A stretch of DNA of 64,000 nucleotides from Apium graveolens. Taxonomy: Eukaryota > Streptophyta > Magnoliopsida > Apiales > Apiaceae. A model generated the notes under the pieces. The model saw only the letters and a program-made list of their open reading frames with translations. It made no database searches and was not told the DNA's origin. Below, in pieces: positions 31,688-43,619 of the stretch. Position 1 is the stretch's first letter. Every line of letters begins with the position of its first letter. The position numbers and the translations under genes are program-made. The stretch covers positions 1 to 64,000 of the forward strand of contig NW_027417700.1 in the NCBI RefSeq assembly GCF_009905375.1, in the 5' to 3' direction.

Positions 31688-34600
31688 TCATTTTCTTCTT
31701 TGTTCCCTGGTTTTCTTTCCTAGCCCTTTGTCATTTTCCTCAAATTGGAGTTGGAGTTGTCTGAAGAATTCAGCTTCATCTTCATCACTGATATCCAACT
31801 TAGATTGCATTTCCTTGAGAGTTTCATTGCTGGCAATCTTGAGTTGGTCTTCAAGTCTGAAAAATCTTCTGACTCCTTTGTCATCTCTAAATTCCATCAA
31901 CCAATGAGGTGATTTGTGAATTTTAGTTCCCCTTTCTTGTATGAGTAAGGTTCTGGGCAAAGCATTTGGTTCCCTCCAAGTCTTCCTTATGTTGGCAATC
32001 TTGTTGAGAATTTCAGTCTTGGCTGTTCTGGTAAAGCCAGAATCCTTTTTGATGGCTGAAAAGACTCTGATCAAGGTAGAGTAGCCTTCATTTAGAATCC
32101 TGTAGAGAGGCCATGTTCTTTCCCCAGCTCCCTTATATCTGAACACCAATCTCTCTGGTAGCTGTTTGTAGGCAGCTATTCCCCTTACTTCCTCCAGCTC
32201 ATCCAGATAGAGATTAATGTCTGAAGCTTCTTTTATGTCACAGATGTGAACATAGTCATCTTTAGAAATGGGTGGCTTAGGGTTAGGTTTTTGTTTTTGA
32301 GTGAATTTCTTAGAGGTTAGGGGAGGTGTAGATTTAGATTTTCTTTTCTGTTTCTTTGGTAGTGGTAGAGTGGTTAAAAAGGTAGGCAATGTGATGTTGT
32401 CCCAATCAATAGGTTCCTCTTTTGGAATGATTGGTTCACCATGGATATTTATAGAGGGATCAGCAACAAAAGGTTCAGGTATGGAAGGTAGTGGTTTAGA
32501 TATAGATTTGGTATCTTCAGGGTTATCTTCACTCCTTCTGTGTGCCTTGGCCTTTCTTCTGTTTCCCTTCTGCCATTCCTCTCTTTCTTCCATATTTTCA
32601 CCAAATATGCTCCCAAGAACCTCATCTAAGTTAGCAATCTTTTCTTCACCCCTGACTTCAATTCCTTTCATTTCTTCAACTTGGCTTGACTTTAGCTATT
32701 TTTCAAGCTTTGCTTGTGCTCTTTTGTCAGCCTTGAGTTTTACAGCTTCTTTCTTCAACCTTCTGGTTTCTTCCCTTTTAGCCTTTAGAAATTTGGGATG
32801 TCCTTGCATCACACAGATACTCTTTCCCTCTCTATAGATAAAGGCCATGTCCATTCTCTCACCCTTGTCCTTGGTCTCCTTCTTCTTTATGATGCTTGCA
32901 CTTAGAACTTTGTCTCCATCAGGTTTTGGAAGAGGAAAGTCTACTTCCTGCATCTGAGCAAAGTCTAGGGGATTCTTTGTGGAGTCCATACTGGATCTAG
33001 TGTTAGGCTTTAGAACCATAGGTTTTAAATTCTTGAAAGAAGTCTCTCCAACCTTATTTCTCCCTACTGGCTTGAGCTCCATGTTGATTGGTTCAATCTT
33101 TGTGCTAAATTTCACAGATGTTGATTTATTTTGTGTAGAACCAAACACCAATTGCAACCTTTCATCAATTCTCCTCCATTGTTCTTTCATTTGTATTTCA
33201 GCTGCTGCTAGCTGAACAAATCAATTCCATCAGGTTTTCCCTTGATTTGAATGATTGGAGAGGTAGTGATGGCAGGAACTAGCACTTTAGATATCTGAAT
33301 CTTTGTAGAGGGCTCTCCTTCCCCTTCCCTTTTATTCTCCCCCTTTTTGTTATCATCAAGGAGAGGGGTCAAGCCTTGTGCTTTTGCCAGCTGCATTAGG
33401 AGATTGGTTTGAGATTGTTGGTTGTGAAGAAGGGTGGCCACAGAGTCTTCAATTCCTTGAACTCTGTCTTCCAACTTGGCCAGCCTTTGTTCAGTAACTG
33501 ATTCCTTTTTCAATCTCGAAACCAAGTCCTGCAAAGTACCATAGGGCATGACTGAATCCAATTTTTCTGAAGTGAAGGATTTCAAGTCAGCAATATCTTT
33601 CCTGAGATCATCTAGACTCATATTTTGCTTTACTTTCTGCAACTTCATGAGATGCAGTGAGTCCAGGTGAGCTTGGAGGATAGCCTTGATATTTGCATTT
33701 GAAGTGTTCTGAATGGCCTGTTGAATAGTGATGATTTGTTTGACCAAGTGGACATTGAATTCACCTGTTCTATGCTCCTTAGTCAGGGCCCATTCAGGTA
33801 GATTAGGAATGGAACTAGGGTCTACATCTCCCCCTATGTTCATGCTTCCATCAGAAGAAATAGAGTCATCATCATCAGAATTTACTCCAAATTCCTCAGA
33901 TGGCTCACCAGCTGTAGAAGGCATCCTGTTAATAGCAGCTTTATCCCTTTGAAGAGATTCTGTTGTGTGCACTAGATGTAGTGTCCTTTCTGCCTCCTCA
34001 TTGCCCTGAGCAGCCAATATTTGATAGGCTGTCACAGGATGAGTAAAAGTGTCAGCATCCAAGGAAATGTTATCAATTACAGCTTTGTAATGTTGCTGTA
34101 ATTGTCTTTCCTTTTCAGCATCATCCACAATCATTGACTCATGAGCAATGGCTGGTTTCACCCTTGTATCAACTGTACCTGCTTTTCTCTCTTTTTCTCT
34201 ATGTTCTTGCATCAGGGGCTCCCTCTGGCTCACACATCTCACTCCCTCACCTTCACCTTCTAAGGTGGTACTCCACTCACTGACTTTTGCCATGCTTGAA
34301 GAAATAGCATGCATTTTTGTGCTCTCAATCTCTCCTTTTGCCTGGGAGCAACCCAGCCTCTCACTCAAATTTTCACTCCCTGCCCTCAATCCTAAAAGTG
34401 ATTGCACAGTATTCATGTCTTCTACACTTGGAATCATTTCAGTTATTTGTGTAGAGACTATCAACGGATGTGGAATATCCGTTGAAGTTGAAACTGTTGT
34501 TAACAGCAGTTATCCGTTGAAGAGCAACCACTTGTCAACGGATGAGTGATATCCGTTGAAGAAGGAAAAGAAGATGAAATTGAAAGTGATATAACTGTTG

Positions 34601-36212
34601 AATCTGTATAGATTGATTTGATATGTGTTGATACAGATCCTTCAATTATATCTGAAAGAATTTGCGGGTGATCCAACAAATCATCTAAGAGATGATGATC
34701 ACCTGTATTTGAGTGGGGCTCCTCCCTGAGTTGTAAAGAGGGAGAATCAGGAATTGATGGGAATAACATATCCACATCCAGAGATGGTGAAGAAGTATTT
34801 GGTGATTGATGTGTAGTTATTGTGAGAGAATGGGGCTGTGACTCCACATTTATTGGAGTCACATCAAACTGAGTTTGAGAAGGCACAGAGACAGATGGAT
34901 GTATCTGTGCAGTGTGTGCACCCTGTGTAGAAGATTGGGTTCTAGCCTTCTTTCTTCTAATAAAAGCTTTTGTAGGTGAGTGTTTGGCTTTAGTGTCCCT
35001 CCCTCTTTTGTTCTGTGTTCCTGGTTGGGAACTCTTTTCAATAGTAACATCCTTTTGGGAGGATGCTACTAGGGATGTGCTAGAAACCTTTTCAACCACC
35101 ACAGCTTTTTGAGAAACTGGGGCTTGGCTAGCTTGGGAAGCACTCAACTCTCCTTCCTTATCCTGGGGGTTTCTTTGATGTTCACCCCTCCCCTCACCAC
35201 TCACACCCTGTTCACTTCCCTCAGGGTTAATGGTTGTTGTTACAACTGTTGTCTTTTGAGAAACAACAGAGGTGGTTTTCTTTGTCTTGGATTTTGAAAG
35301 TTTAGATTTGGTGACCTTGGTAGAAATCTGTTGGGGCATTGACACAGATTTCATGGCCACACTAGAAGATAAAGAAATAGAGGGGTTGGAAGAAGTAGGA
35401 GTTGTAGAAGCAATTACCTCACCTACCTGGGGTGCATTCATGATTGGTAAATATACCAATTGCACACTGCTGTTGAGATCCATTCTCAATAAGTCTGCAA
35501 GAACTCTTTTCTCTTGTGCCCAGCACTTGAGTTTATTATTCTCATTGATAATGACTAAACCTTCAGCAACATGGTTAGCCAATAACATAAAGAATCTAGC
35601 ATAATAGATGTTATTAGGTCTATTAGCTTTGTTACCTAATCTAGTACCTAATTCTAGCATCACATAGTTGCTAAAGTTAAAGTACCTATCAGAAACAAGC
35701 ATATAGAACATATTAACAAGAGATGAAGTTATGGCATCAAAATTACTAATTTTCCCAGAGAAAACCTTTATGAAGGCATCCCCAAGAAAACTCCATTCTT
35801 TCCTAAGGCCTTTTCGTCTAATACCCCCTAAATTAGCAGAGTTAAGAGAGTAACCTATGGAATCTAACATGCTGGATACATCACTATTAGTGTGTGGTGT
35901 CATGGCATTGTTCTCAGGTAATTTAAAACATGCTTGTAAGTCATCACAGTTAATACAGTGATTTTTACCTTTGAGAGTGAAGGAGATAGTCATATCCATG
36001 GAGTTGAACTCAGCAGTTGTCCAAATCTCCTCAACTACTTCACAGAAAATCGTTGGGGCTTCCAGCATTGCATAGCTAAGTTTACAGTTTTTGATGAAGT
36101 CCATCATTTTGTGATAATCTGAGTGGGCTTCATTCTTTTCTACCAGAGCTATGAAATTGTTCTTCTCGTAGATGAACCCAGATTGAGACATAATCTTCAC
36201 GACTGGTGCCAT
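31688..36212 (-). pseudogene. X2 ORF3 (about 1500 codons), three lesions
   Basis: Starts at ATG 36212 (MAPVVKIMSQ); an in-frame ATG at 36311 lies upstream of the TATA box and is unlikely to be used. The N-terminal domain is intact and has CAA where X1 has a stop. The NLS-like NKRGRD...RRKKAR follows. Lesions: a rearrangement at about 34500 in a motif hairpin (frame lost), a 1-base loss at about 33220, and a TAG at 32696-32698. The C-terminal part has coiled-coil-prone segments, KKGENKREGEGEPS, and a conserved end domain (PERLVFRYKGAGERTWPLY, RRFFRLEDQLKIAS), stop 31688. No transmembrane segment or signal peptide seen. Confidence 0.8.
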
Positions 36213-36762
36213 TGTTGTGAGTAGAAATTGCAGAGAATAACTTGAAGGTTTTGCAGAGAGAAAATGGTAAATGCTTGAAATTCTAAGAAAGCGTAAAGTA
36301 ATAATGAACAATCAGAAGGGCTTATATGCTTTCAAAGAAAAAGAAATAAATAAAGGATTAATTAATAAATAGGTGTTAGTGAATTTCAGCCGTTTAAGAA
36401 TAAACTGTAAGTATTCTAATAACTACCTTTAAAACCAATACATACAGATGTATGTATGGTATCAACGGTTGAGAAAATAGAATCAACGGCTGTGAAACAC
36501 CTCAAACGTCTGATGTGACATTTCAACGGATAATGTAAATTGTCATCCGTTGAAAGGTACTTCAGCTTTATCCGTTGACGGATAAAAGTTCCAGAGATAT
36601 ACTTGTCTTTCAACGGATAATTAATATCCGTTGATAGAGCAATTTTGACTTTCAACGGATAGGGAACATCCGTTGATGGAATAAACTTTGTTAAAAGTCA
36701 AATTTGTTCTAGCAACTAATATATTTCAGGCTTCACATCAAATTGCAAAGAAGACATGAATT
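36213..36762 (-). promoter_or_regulatory. X2 post-pol spacer: motif array and ORF3 promoter
   Basis: Sense ATATAAG at 36321-36327, about 110 bp upstream of ORF3 ATG 36212. The leader has the AACAATGGC start context. The family-X motif array, with inverted pairs, lies at about 36520-36680. Layout is the same as in X1 (27470-28019) and X3 (52129-52659). Confidence 0.6.
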
Positions 36763-39700
36763 TTAAGAGTAATTAAGCATACCTAGCTCACTTACCAATC
36801 TTGTGAATGTTGATTCATCAAGTGGCTTGGTAAATATGTCAGCAATTTGTTGTTCACTTGGAACAAAATGTAGTTCCACTGTACCATTCATGACATGCTC
36901 CCTGATGAAGTGGTACTTAATATCAATGTGCTTGGTCCTTGAGTGCTGCACAGGATTCTCTGTTATGGCTATGGCACTTGTGTTGTCACAAAAGATAGGT
37001 ATTCTATCAACATGAAGTCCATAATCAAGGAGTTGATTCCTCATCCATAACATTTGAGAATAGCAACTTCCAGCAGCAATGTATTCAGCCTCAGCTGTAG
37101 AAGTAGAGACTGAATTTTGCTTTTTACTAAACCATGATACAAGCTTGTTTCCCAGGAATTGGCAGGAGCCTGTTGTACTTTTCCTGTCTATTTTGCAACC
37201 TGCATAGTCTGCATCTGAATAACCAATTAGATCAAAGCCAGATTCTCTAGGATACCAAATTCCTAAATTTGTTGTACCCTTGAGATATCTGAAAATTCTC
37301 TTGATAGCAATTAAGTGAGACTCCCTAGGATCAGCTTGAAATCTAGCACACAGACATGTAGCAAACATTATATCTGGTCTGCTAGCAGTTAAATATAAAA
37401 GTGAACCAACCATGCCTCTATAACTTGTAATGTCCACAGACCTTTCAGTCTTATTTAATTCAAGTTTGGTGGCAGTGGCCATGGGAGTTTTTGCAGATGA
37501 ACATTCCATTAAGTCAAACTTCCTTAAAAGATCATGAATATATTTAGTTTGACTAATGAAAATTCCATTACTAACTTGTTTAATTTGTAAACCAAGAAAA
37601 TAGGTTAGTTCTCCCATTAGGCTCATTTCATAATTACTTTGCATTAGCTTAGCAAACTTTTTACAAAGTTTATTATCTTTAGAACCAAATATTATGTCAT
37701 CTACATAAATTTGAACAAGTATACTAGAGCCATTAACATTTCTAAAGAAGAGAGTTTTATCAACAGTACCTCTAGTGAAGTGATTCTCCAAAAGAAATTT
37801 TGATAATGTTTCATACCAGGCTCTAGGTGCTTGCTTCAGTCCATAGAGTGCTTTCAACAGATAATACACATAGTCTGGAAAATTTGGATCTTCAAATCCT
37901 GGAGGTTGACTTACATAGACTTCTTCCTCTAATTTCCCATTTAGAAATGCACTCTTGACATCCATTTGATAGACTTTGAAATTGGCATGGGCTGCATAGG
38001 CTAGAAAGATTCTGATAGCTTCAAGTCTTGCAACAGGAGCATATGTCTCATCAAAATCTATTCCCTCTTGCTGAGAATAGCCTTTAGCAACCAATCTGGC
38101 TTTATTCCTTATGATAATGCCATTTTCATCCATCTTATTTCTGAATACCCATTTTGTATCAATAGGACTCTTGTTCTTTGGTTTGGGTACCAGCTTCCAA
38201 ACTTGGTTTTTCTCAAATTGGTTTAGCTCTTCCTGCATAGCTAATATCCAATCTGGATCCAATAAGGCTTCTTCCACTTTCTTAGGTTCCTCCTGAGATA
38301 GAAAACTACTATACAGACATTCATCTTGAGTAGCTCTTCTTGTTTGCACTTTAGATGATGCATCACCAATGATCAGTTCAAAGGGATGATTCTTGGTCCA
38401 TTTCCTTTGAGGTGGAAGATGAGCTCTAGATGAGGTGATCTCAGTATTGTCATGATGTGAGATAGAGTTTTGATTAGTTGAAACTCCCCCTGAGTTGTTG
38501 GTCCTTTGCAGGGAACTTGGAGTTCCATCAATTAATGATGTAAATTGATTATCAGTTGATGAGCTATGATCAACGGATGCTTCATTAAGTACTTCAACGG
38601 ATGATGCACAATGTCTTTCAACGGATGCTGAATTTTGTGCATTATCCAGGAGCAAATTTTGTATTCCTTTTGAAGTGTCGTCTCCATCAATCTCTTCTTC
38701 ACTATCATCACAATATATTTCAATATTGTCAAATTTGAGTCTCTCATAATGTTCCTCATCTGTTAGTCCATCAATCTTTTTATCATCAAACACAACATGC
38801 ACAGATTCCATAACAATGTTGGTTCTTAGATTGTAGACCCTATAAGATTTTCCAGCTGAATAACCAACAAATATTCCTTCATCAGCCTTTGCATCAAACT
38901 TCCCTTTATGGTCAGATTGATTCCTCAGTATAAAACATTTACATCCAAAGACATGAAGAAAGTTTAGAGTTGGTTTTCTTTTCTTGAACAACTGATAAGG
39001 AGTCATGCCTTTAGCTTGATTGATCAAAGAAATATTTTGAGTGAAACAGGCACAATTAACAGCTTCAGCCCAAAAATATGTTGGTAACTTTGATTCTTCA
39101 AGCATTGTTCTGGCAGCCTCAATTAAAGATCTGTTCTTTCTTTCAACTACCCCATTTTGCTGAGGTGTTCTTGGAGCTGAGAACTCATGCATGATTCCAT
39201 TTTCTTCACAGAACAGCCTTAATGTCAAATTCTTGAACTCAGTTCCATTGTCACTCCTGATGTTTCTTACCTTCAAGTCAGGATGATTGTTGACTTGCCT
39301 GATGTGATTGATAATGATTTCACTTGCTTCATCCTTTGATCCAAGAAAACAGACCCATGAGAACTTTGAGAAATCATCTACAATCACTAAGCAATATCTT
39401 TTTCTTGCTATTGACAATACATTGACTGGTCCAAACAAATCCATATGTAGCAGCTGTAATGGTTCATCAATTGTTGTTTCAAGCTTCTTCTGAAATGATG
39501 CTTTCCTTTGTTTGCCTTTCTGACAAGCATCACACAGACCATCCCTTGAGAATTCAACAAGAGGAATTCCTCTTACTAAGTCCTTTTTGACTAGATCATT
39601 CATTGTCTTGAAATTCAAATGGGATAGCTTCTTGTGCCATAGCCAACTCTCAACTGAACTTGCTTTGCTGAAGAGACAAGTAATAGATTCTGCATCTGTA

Positions 39701-40059
39701 GAGTTGAAGTCAGCTAAGTACACATTTCCTTTTCTAACTCCAGTTAGAACCACTTTGTTGTCTTTCTTACTAGTGACAACACAGGCTTCAGAATTGAAGG
39801 AAACTGTATTCCCTCTATCACATAGTTGACTGATGCTCAGTAAGTTGTGCTTGAGACCATCAACTAATGCAACTTCTTCAATGATGACATTCCTTGTTGA
39901 AATCAAGCCATATCCCATAGTAAACCCTTTGCTGTCATCTCCAAAGGTTATGCTGGGGCCAGCTCTCTCTTTAAACTCTGTGAGCAGGGAGAAATCTCCA
40001 GTCATGTGTCTTGAACAGCCACTGTCCAAGTACCATAGATTTCTTCTATTTTCCTGCAC
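36763..40059 (-). CDS. pol: X2 pol polyprotein, intact (about 1098 aa)
   Basis: Complete copia-order pol. Protease DSG is at residues 12-14 ([15 protein letters not shown]). The HHCC pre-integrase region ([14 protein letters not shown]) is at about 145-190. In the integrase core, HMDLFGPV is near 205, RSDNGTEF near 267, and NGVVERKNR follows. The Asp/Ser-rich linker carries family-X motifs. The RT has [23 protein letters not shown] and YVDD at 785-788. In RNase [16 protein letters not shown] is near 947, followed by [11 protein letters not shown] and DNTSAIAI. Stop 36763. The frame is +1 relative to gag, and no ATG precedes the protease; 40059 is a GTG inside the open frame. Expression therefore needs recoding or RNA processing. 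All catalytic motifs are present. Confidence 0.95.
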   Translation of the reverse strand: MQENRRNLWYLDSGCSRHMTGDFSLLTEFKERAGPSITFGDDSKGFTMGYGLISTRNVIIEEVALVDGLKHNLLSISQLCDRGNTVSFNSEACVVTSKKDNKVVLTGVRKGNVYLADFNSTDAESITCLFSKASSVESWLWHKKLSHLNFKTMNDLVKKDLVRGIPLVEFSRDGLCDACQKGKQRKASFQKKLETTIDEPLQLLHMDLFGPVNVLSIARKRYCLVIVDDFSKFSWVCFLGSKDEASEIIINHIRQVNNHPDLKVRNIRSDNGTEFKNLTLRLFCEENGIMHEFSAPRTPQQNGVVERKNRSLIEAARTMLEESKLPTYFWAEAVNCACFTQNISLINQAKGMTPYQLFKKRKPTLNFLHVFGCKCFILRNQSDHKGKFDAKADEGIFVGYSAGKSYRVYNLRTNIVMESVHVVFDDKKIDGLTDEEHYERLKFDNIEIYCDDSEEEIDGDDTSKGIQNLLLDNAQNSASVERHCASSVEVLNEASVDHSSSTDNQFTSLIDGTPSSLQRTNNSGGVSTNQNSISHHDNTEITSSRAHLPPQRKWTKNHPFELIIGDASSKVQTRRATQDECLYSSFLSQEEPKKVEEALLDPDWILAMQEELNQFEKNQVWKLVPKPKNKSPIDTKWVFRNKMDENGIIIRNKARLVAKGYSQQEGIDFDETYAPVARLEAIRIFLAYAAHANFKVYQMDVKSAFLNGKLEEEVYVSQPPGFEDPNFPDYVYYLLKALYGLKQAPRAWYETLSKFLLENHFTRGTVDKTLFFRNVNGSSILVQIYVDDIIFGSKDNKLCKKFAKLMQSNYEMSLMGELTYFLGLQIKQVSNGIFISQTKYIHDLLRKFDLMECSSAKTPMATATKLELNKTERSVDITSYRGMVGSLLYLTASRPDIMFATCLCARFQADPRESHLIAIKRIFRYLKGTTNLGIWYPRESGFDLIGYSDADYAGCKIDRKSTTGSCQFLGNKLVSWFSKKQNSVSTSTAEAEYIAAGSCYSQMLWMRNQLLDYGLHVDRIPIFCDNTSAIAITENPVQHSRTKHIDIKYHFIREHVMNGTVELHFVPSEQQIADIFTKPLDESTFTRLVSELGMLNYS

Positions 40060-40072
40060 ACCACAAAATCAA

Positions 40073-42487
40073 TCAATTTGATTTTGGTACCCAAGTTTCC
40101 TTGGGTCCATTCTTGTTAGCCTTTCTCCTAGACTTCATTCCTCCTGCATCTTTAGACTTAGGTGAGTTTGAGTCAACCTTGGTCTTAGATGTGGTTGGTT
40201 GAGGTGTAGGGTTAGTCACAACATTATCCAGCACATTTATAGAATTATTAGGCATGGATTGTGCATACATGTTATTCCACATTGGCATATTGTATGGCAA
40301 TTGAAGCATACTGAATGCAGCAAGATAAGGATTGTTAAAATATGGCATGTTTGCAAAATGTGCATAAGGATTTTGTTGAGACATAACAGGCATAGCATGT
40401 AGAGGTGATACAGACATGTTAGGCATGGAAGAGGGTACAGTTATGGGAGATTTCTTAATAGATTTACAATTAGCAGATAGATGATTAACACTACTACAAT
40501 GCACACAGCTTTTTCTAGGAGCATACTTATCAGGTGTGTAATTGTTATGTTTGTTAACTCCTACCTTCCCATTTCTGTTGGATTTCCTTTTGGATTCCTT
40601 TTTATCCTCAACCATCTTGAGCCTATTGTTTAACTGTTCTAAGGTCATGTGCCCTACATTCACCTTTCTGATATCTTTGGATGTGCTTGCTCCTTCTTTG
40701 ACAAAGTTCTTTGAAGTTGAACCAAACTTTTTGTTGAGTTTCTTTAGATTTTCTCTTTTAGAAACATCTGCCTGTTTTAATTGAGGAACCTTCAACGGAT
40801 GTTCCTTTTCTTCCTTCAACGGATAACTTTCATCATCCGTTGATTCCACATCCGTTGACAGTCCATCAATTAATTCCAGTTTCTTTTTATTTTTATCCCA
40901 GGCAGTTTCACAGAATGATTCAATTCCTTGGACTTTGGCAATTTGAGCACTTACATCCCTAGATGTTTTCCAGGCTTTAATCACCTCTTGCTCTTTCTCT
41001 AATTGATTGGAAAGTATTTCTACTTTCTTAACAGATTCAGCTAGTTCATTCTCAACAGATATACAATGCAATTTGGTTTTCTCTAGGTCAATCAACTTAT
41101 TTTCTAACACAGTATTTCTATTGCTTAAAAACAGATTGTTCTCTTTGATCCTACTATTTTCTTTAGCAAGAGATTTAAGAGACACACGCAAATGATACAA
41201 TTCAGTAGACATGTCATTGAAAGCATCATTGCACTCTTCTTTAGTAAGCTGTGTTAAATCAGTAGTGATTACCTGATTGCTTGATGAACTAACTTCGTTT
41301 TCTTCAGAATCAGCCATGAGAGCAAGGTTGACATAATCCACATCTTCATCCTCTTCATCTCCATCAGCTGCCCAGTCCTTTTCTTGAGTAATGAAAGCCC
41401 TTTCCTTCTGTTTGAGCAGATCAAAATATTTCTTTTTGTAATCTACTTGTTCAAATTTCTTCTTTTCAGAGGTTGGCTTTCTGCACTCACTTGCAAAGTG
41501 TCCACTTATACCACAGTTAAAACACTTGAACTTGGATTTGTCCACCATGTTCTTATAGGGTTTAGTGGCTCTAGTGTTTTTCCTGAACTTCATCTTTGCA
41601 AATCTCCTGGACAGAAATGCAAGATGCTCATCAATACCATCAGAGTCATCTTGACTGGAGTTGTCTTCATTTTCAGCAACTTGCTCTTTACCCTTGTCTG
41701 ATTCTGGATTTCTTACACTATCTTTGGAGCTTGATGTAGATCTCACAGTTTCTTTTCTGCATGCTTTCTCATTTTCAGCTACCAATGCAACTGAACCTCC
41801 TTTCTTTCTCCCCCTCTCCAATACCTCATCCTGTTCCAACTCTAGTTCATAAGTCTTCAAGATTCCATATAATCTTTCAAGAGTAAAGTCCTTATAATCC
41901 TGAGAGTTTCTTAAGGAAACAGTCATGGGTTTCCATTCCTTTGGTAAGGATCTCAAAAATTTAAGATTTGAATCCTTCACCTGGTACACTCTACCATACA
42001 GCTTCAGTCCATTCAACAGCTTTTGGAATCTATTGAATGTGTCATTTAAAGATTCATTCTCTTCAAAATGAAAGTACTCATACTGTTGAATGAGAAGCTG
42101 CATTTTGTTCTCTTTTACTTGTTCTGTTCCTTCACACAGCAGCTGAACTGTGTCCCAAACCTCTTTGGCAGTTGAACAATTTATCACATTATCAAACATA
42201 TCCTTATCAAGACCATTAAACAAAATGTTCATAGCCTTCTTATCCTTGTGGACTTCTTCTGTGTCTTCCATTGTCCATTCTGCTCTAGGTTTTGGAATGG
42301 ATTGACCAACAGCAATTGTGGCCGTAGCAACTGTGGCTACTTTGTGGGGAATGTGAGGACCATTCTCAATACAGTTTACATAACCTTCATCTTGGGAGAG
42401 TAGATGAAGGTGCATTTTCACCTTCCAGTGGTGATAACTGTCTTTGTCAAGAACTGGGATCTTTACTCCAATATCCTTCTTACTCAT
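40073..42487 (-). CDS. gag: X2 gag, intact (804 aa)
   Basis: Start ATG 42487, 48 bp after the PBS. Same layout as X1 gag: N-terminal capsid region (SYHHWKVKMHLHL), knuckle CFNCGISGHFASEC, coiled coil, motif-derived STD/YPL linker (about 40790-40860), second knuckle CVHCSSVNHLSANC, Met/Asn-rich tail, KETWVPKSN end. It differs from X1 gag by scattered substitutions and a small deletion near residue 414 (NQVITTD versus NQVTTQVITTD). No stops or frameshifts. Confidence 0.95.
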   Translation of the reverse strand: MSKKDIGVKIPVLDKDSYHHWKVKMHLHLLSQDEGYVNCIENGPHIPHKVATVATATIAVGQSIPKPRAEWTMEDTEEVHKDKKAMNILFNGLDKDMFDNVINCSTAKEVWDTVQLLCEGTEQVKENKMQLLIQQYEYFHFEENESLNDTFNRFQKLLNGLKLYGRVYQVKDSNLKFLRSLPKEWKPMTVSLRNSQDYKDFTLERLYGILKTYELELEQDEVLERGRKKGGSVALVAENEKACRKETVRSTSSSKDSVRNPESDKGKEQVAENEDNSSQDDSDGIDEHLAFLSRRFAKMKFRKNTRATKPYKNMVDKSKFKCFNCGISGHFASECRKPTSEKKKFEQVDYKKKYFDLLKQKERAFITQEKDWAADGDEEDEDVDYVNLALMADSEENEVSSSSNQVITTDLTQLTKEECNDAFNDMSTELYHLRVSLKSLAKENSRIKENNLFLSNRNTVLENKLIDLEKTKLHCISVENELAESVKKVEILSNQLEKEQEVIKAWKTSRDVSAQIAKVQGIESFCETAWDKNKKKLELIDGLSTDVESTDDESYPLKEEKEHPLKVPQLKQADVSKRENLKKLNKKFGSTSKNFVKEGASTSKDIRKVNVGHMTLEQLNNRLKMVEDKKESKRKSNRNGKVGVNKHNNYTPDKYAPRKSCVHCSSVNHLSANCKSIKKSPITVPSSMPNMSVSPLHAMPVMSQQNPYAHFANMPYFNNPYLAAFSMLQLPYNMPMWNNMYAQSMPNNSINVLDNVVTNPTPQPTTSKTKVDSNSPKSKDAGGMKSRRKANKNGPKETWVPKSN

Positions 42488-42534
42488 CTTTGTTAGATTC
42501 CAAGATCTTTAAACTCTTTGTGTGTCAAGAGCTT

Positions 42535-42546
42535 GCTCTGATACCA
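42535..42546 (-). other. X2 primer binding site (tRNA-Met type)
   Basis: Sense TGGTATCAGAGC, two bases from the 5' LTR end. Confidence 0.9.
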
Positions 42547-42548
42547 AT

Positions 42549-43614
42549 TGTTATTCCTAGAGGACTAACAATGAGATTTACAGAAGGGGGGTTGAATGTA
42601 AATCTCAAAACTTTTTCAGGTTTTGAGAAGTTTATTAAAGCAGTGTGTTCTAGATGAACAAGTGTATGAATTGCTTTGAGCTAATGCAGACAGATATATA
42701 TTCAAACACAAAATGTAAAGAACACAACAAACTTTAAAAACTTTTCTGGTGGATTTGTTGTTCCACCAGAGATGGTATATTAGAAAATCTGTGTTCAACA
42801 ATGTTGATCACAGCTGCATCCTAGTACAAACTAGATGAATTTTCTCTCAAGATATTTCTTAACAGCTCTGGAAAAAATCTCTCTCTAATTACTAGCTTCT
42901 TCTTGGTTTATATATTACCAAGTGTACAAGTGAAAAACAATATAAAATTACAATAGTAAAATAAGTTCTTCACTTGCTTCTTTTCCTGTTCACTCAAGTA
43001 CTTTGTTGACTATTGCAACTTTGTACTAAAGAAGAACGGCTGCTTTTTCTGTTGATCCTGAAATTCGGCTACCACATCTCAGCTTTTCTCTGTCAACCCA
43101 TGTGCCTCTGTTTGTAGGTACAACTACCACTTATCAACGGCTAATTAGCAGAACATCCGTTGAAGCTTTCATCCGTTGATGACTTCATCCGTTGAAGGAT
43201 GTTATCCGTTGAAGCTTTCATCCGTTGATGCTCTCATCCGTTGAAGGATGTTATCCGTTGAAGCTTTAGAGACATCCGTTGAAGCTTAGCTTCTCATCAG
43301 TTGAAGGTCTTTAAGTCATCCGTTGATACCACTTCATTTATACAAAATTACAAGGCATGAAATATTTACAATTGGCCTTCCTATCTGCATATCATCTAGT
43401 AGTCAACATGACTCATAGTTTCTCTCAACTTCTAAGAATTACATTTTAAATACAGAGACTGAAATATGCTACAATACTAGACTTATTTCTAAGTAAAGCT
43501 ACACCATCAACGGATAGCCAAAGTGGTCTTATCCGTTGAGGCTACAGACACTAAATTTCTACTTAAGTGTTTTGTTAAACATATCATCAAACTAATGCAC
43601 ATATATTCCTAACA
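42549..43614 (-). repeat. X2 5' LTR
   Basis: 1066 bp, nearly identical to 30430-31495. Motif cluster at about 43155-43325 plus copies near 43508 and 43531. Flanked on the right by the AGGCC target duplication (43615-43619). Confidence 0.95.
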
Positions 43615-43619
43615 AGGCC

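Larger units (their letters stand above)
30430..43614 (-). mobile_element. X2: young, nearly intact family-X element
   Basis: Minus strand: 5' LTR 42549-43614, PBS 42535-42546, gag 40073-42487, pol 36763-40059, spacer with motif array and TATA box, ORF3 31688-36212, PPT 31496-31507, 3' LTR 30430-31495. Both LTRs are 1066 bp and differ at about two sites (31390 vs 43509 and the GGTTACAG/GGCTACAG site). Gag and pol are each one uninterrupted frame. ORF3 carries three lesions. It is the youngest insertion in the window and may be able to supply gag-pol. Confidence 0.95.

Noticed and set aside
39308..40402. Multiple ORFs of 60-82 residues opposite X2 and X1 gag-pol
   Set aside because: Antisense shadows of conserved gag-pol frames; the same ones recur in both elements because the sense genes are conserved.
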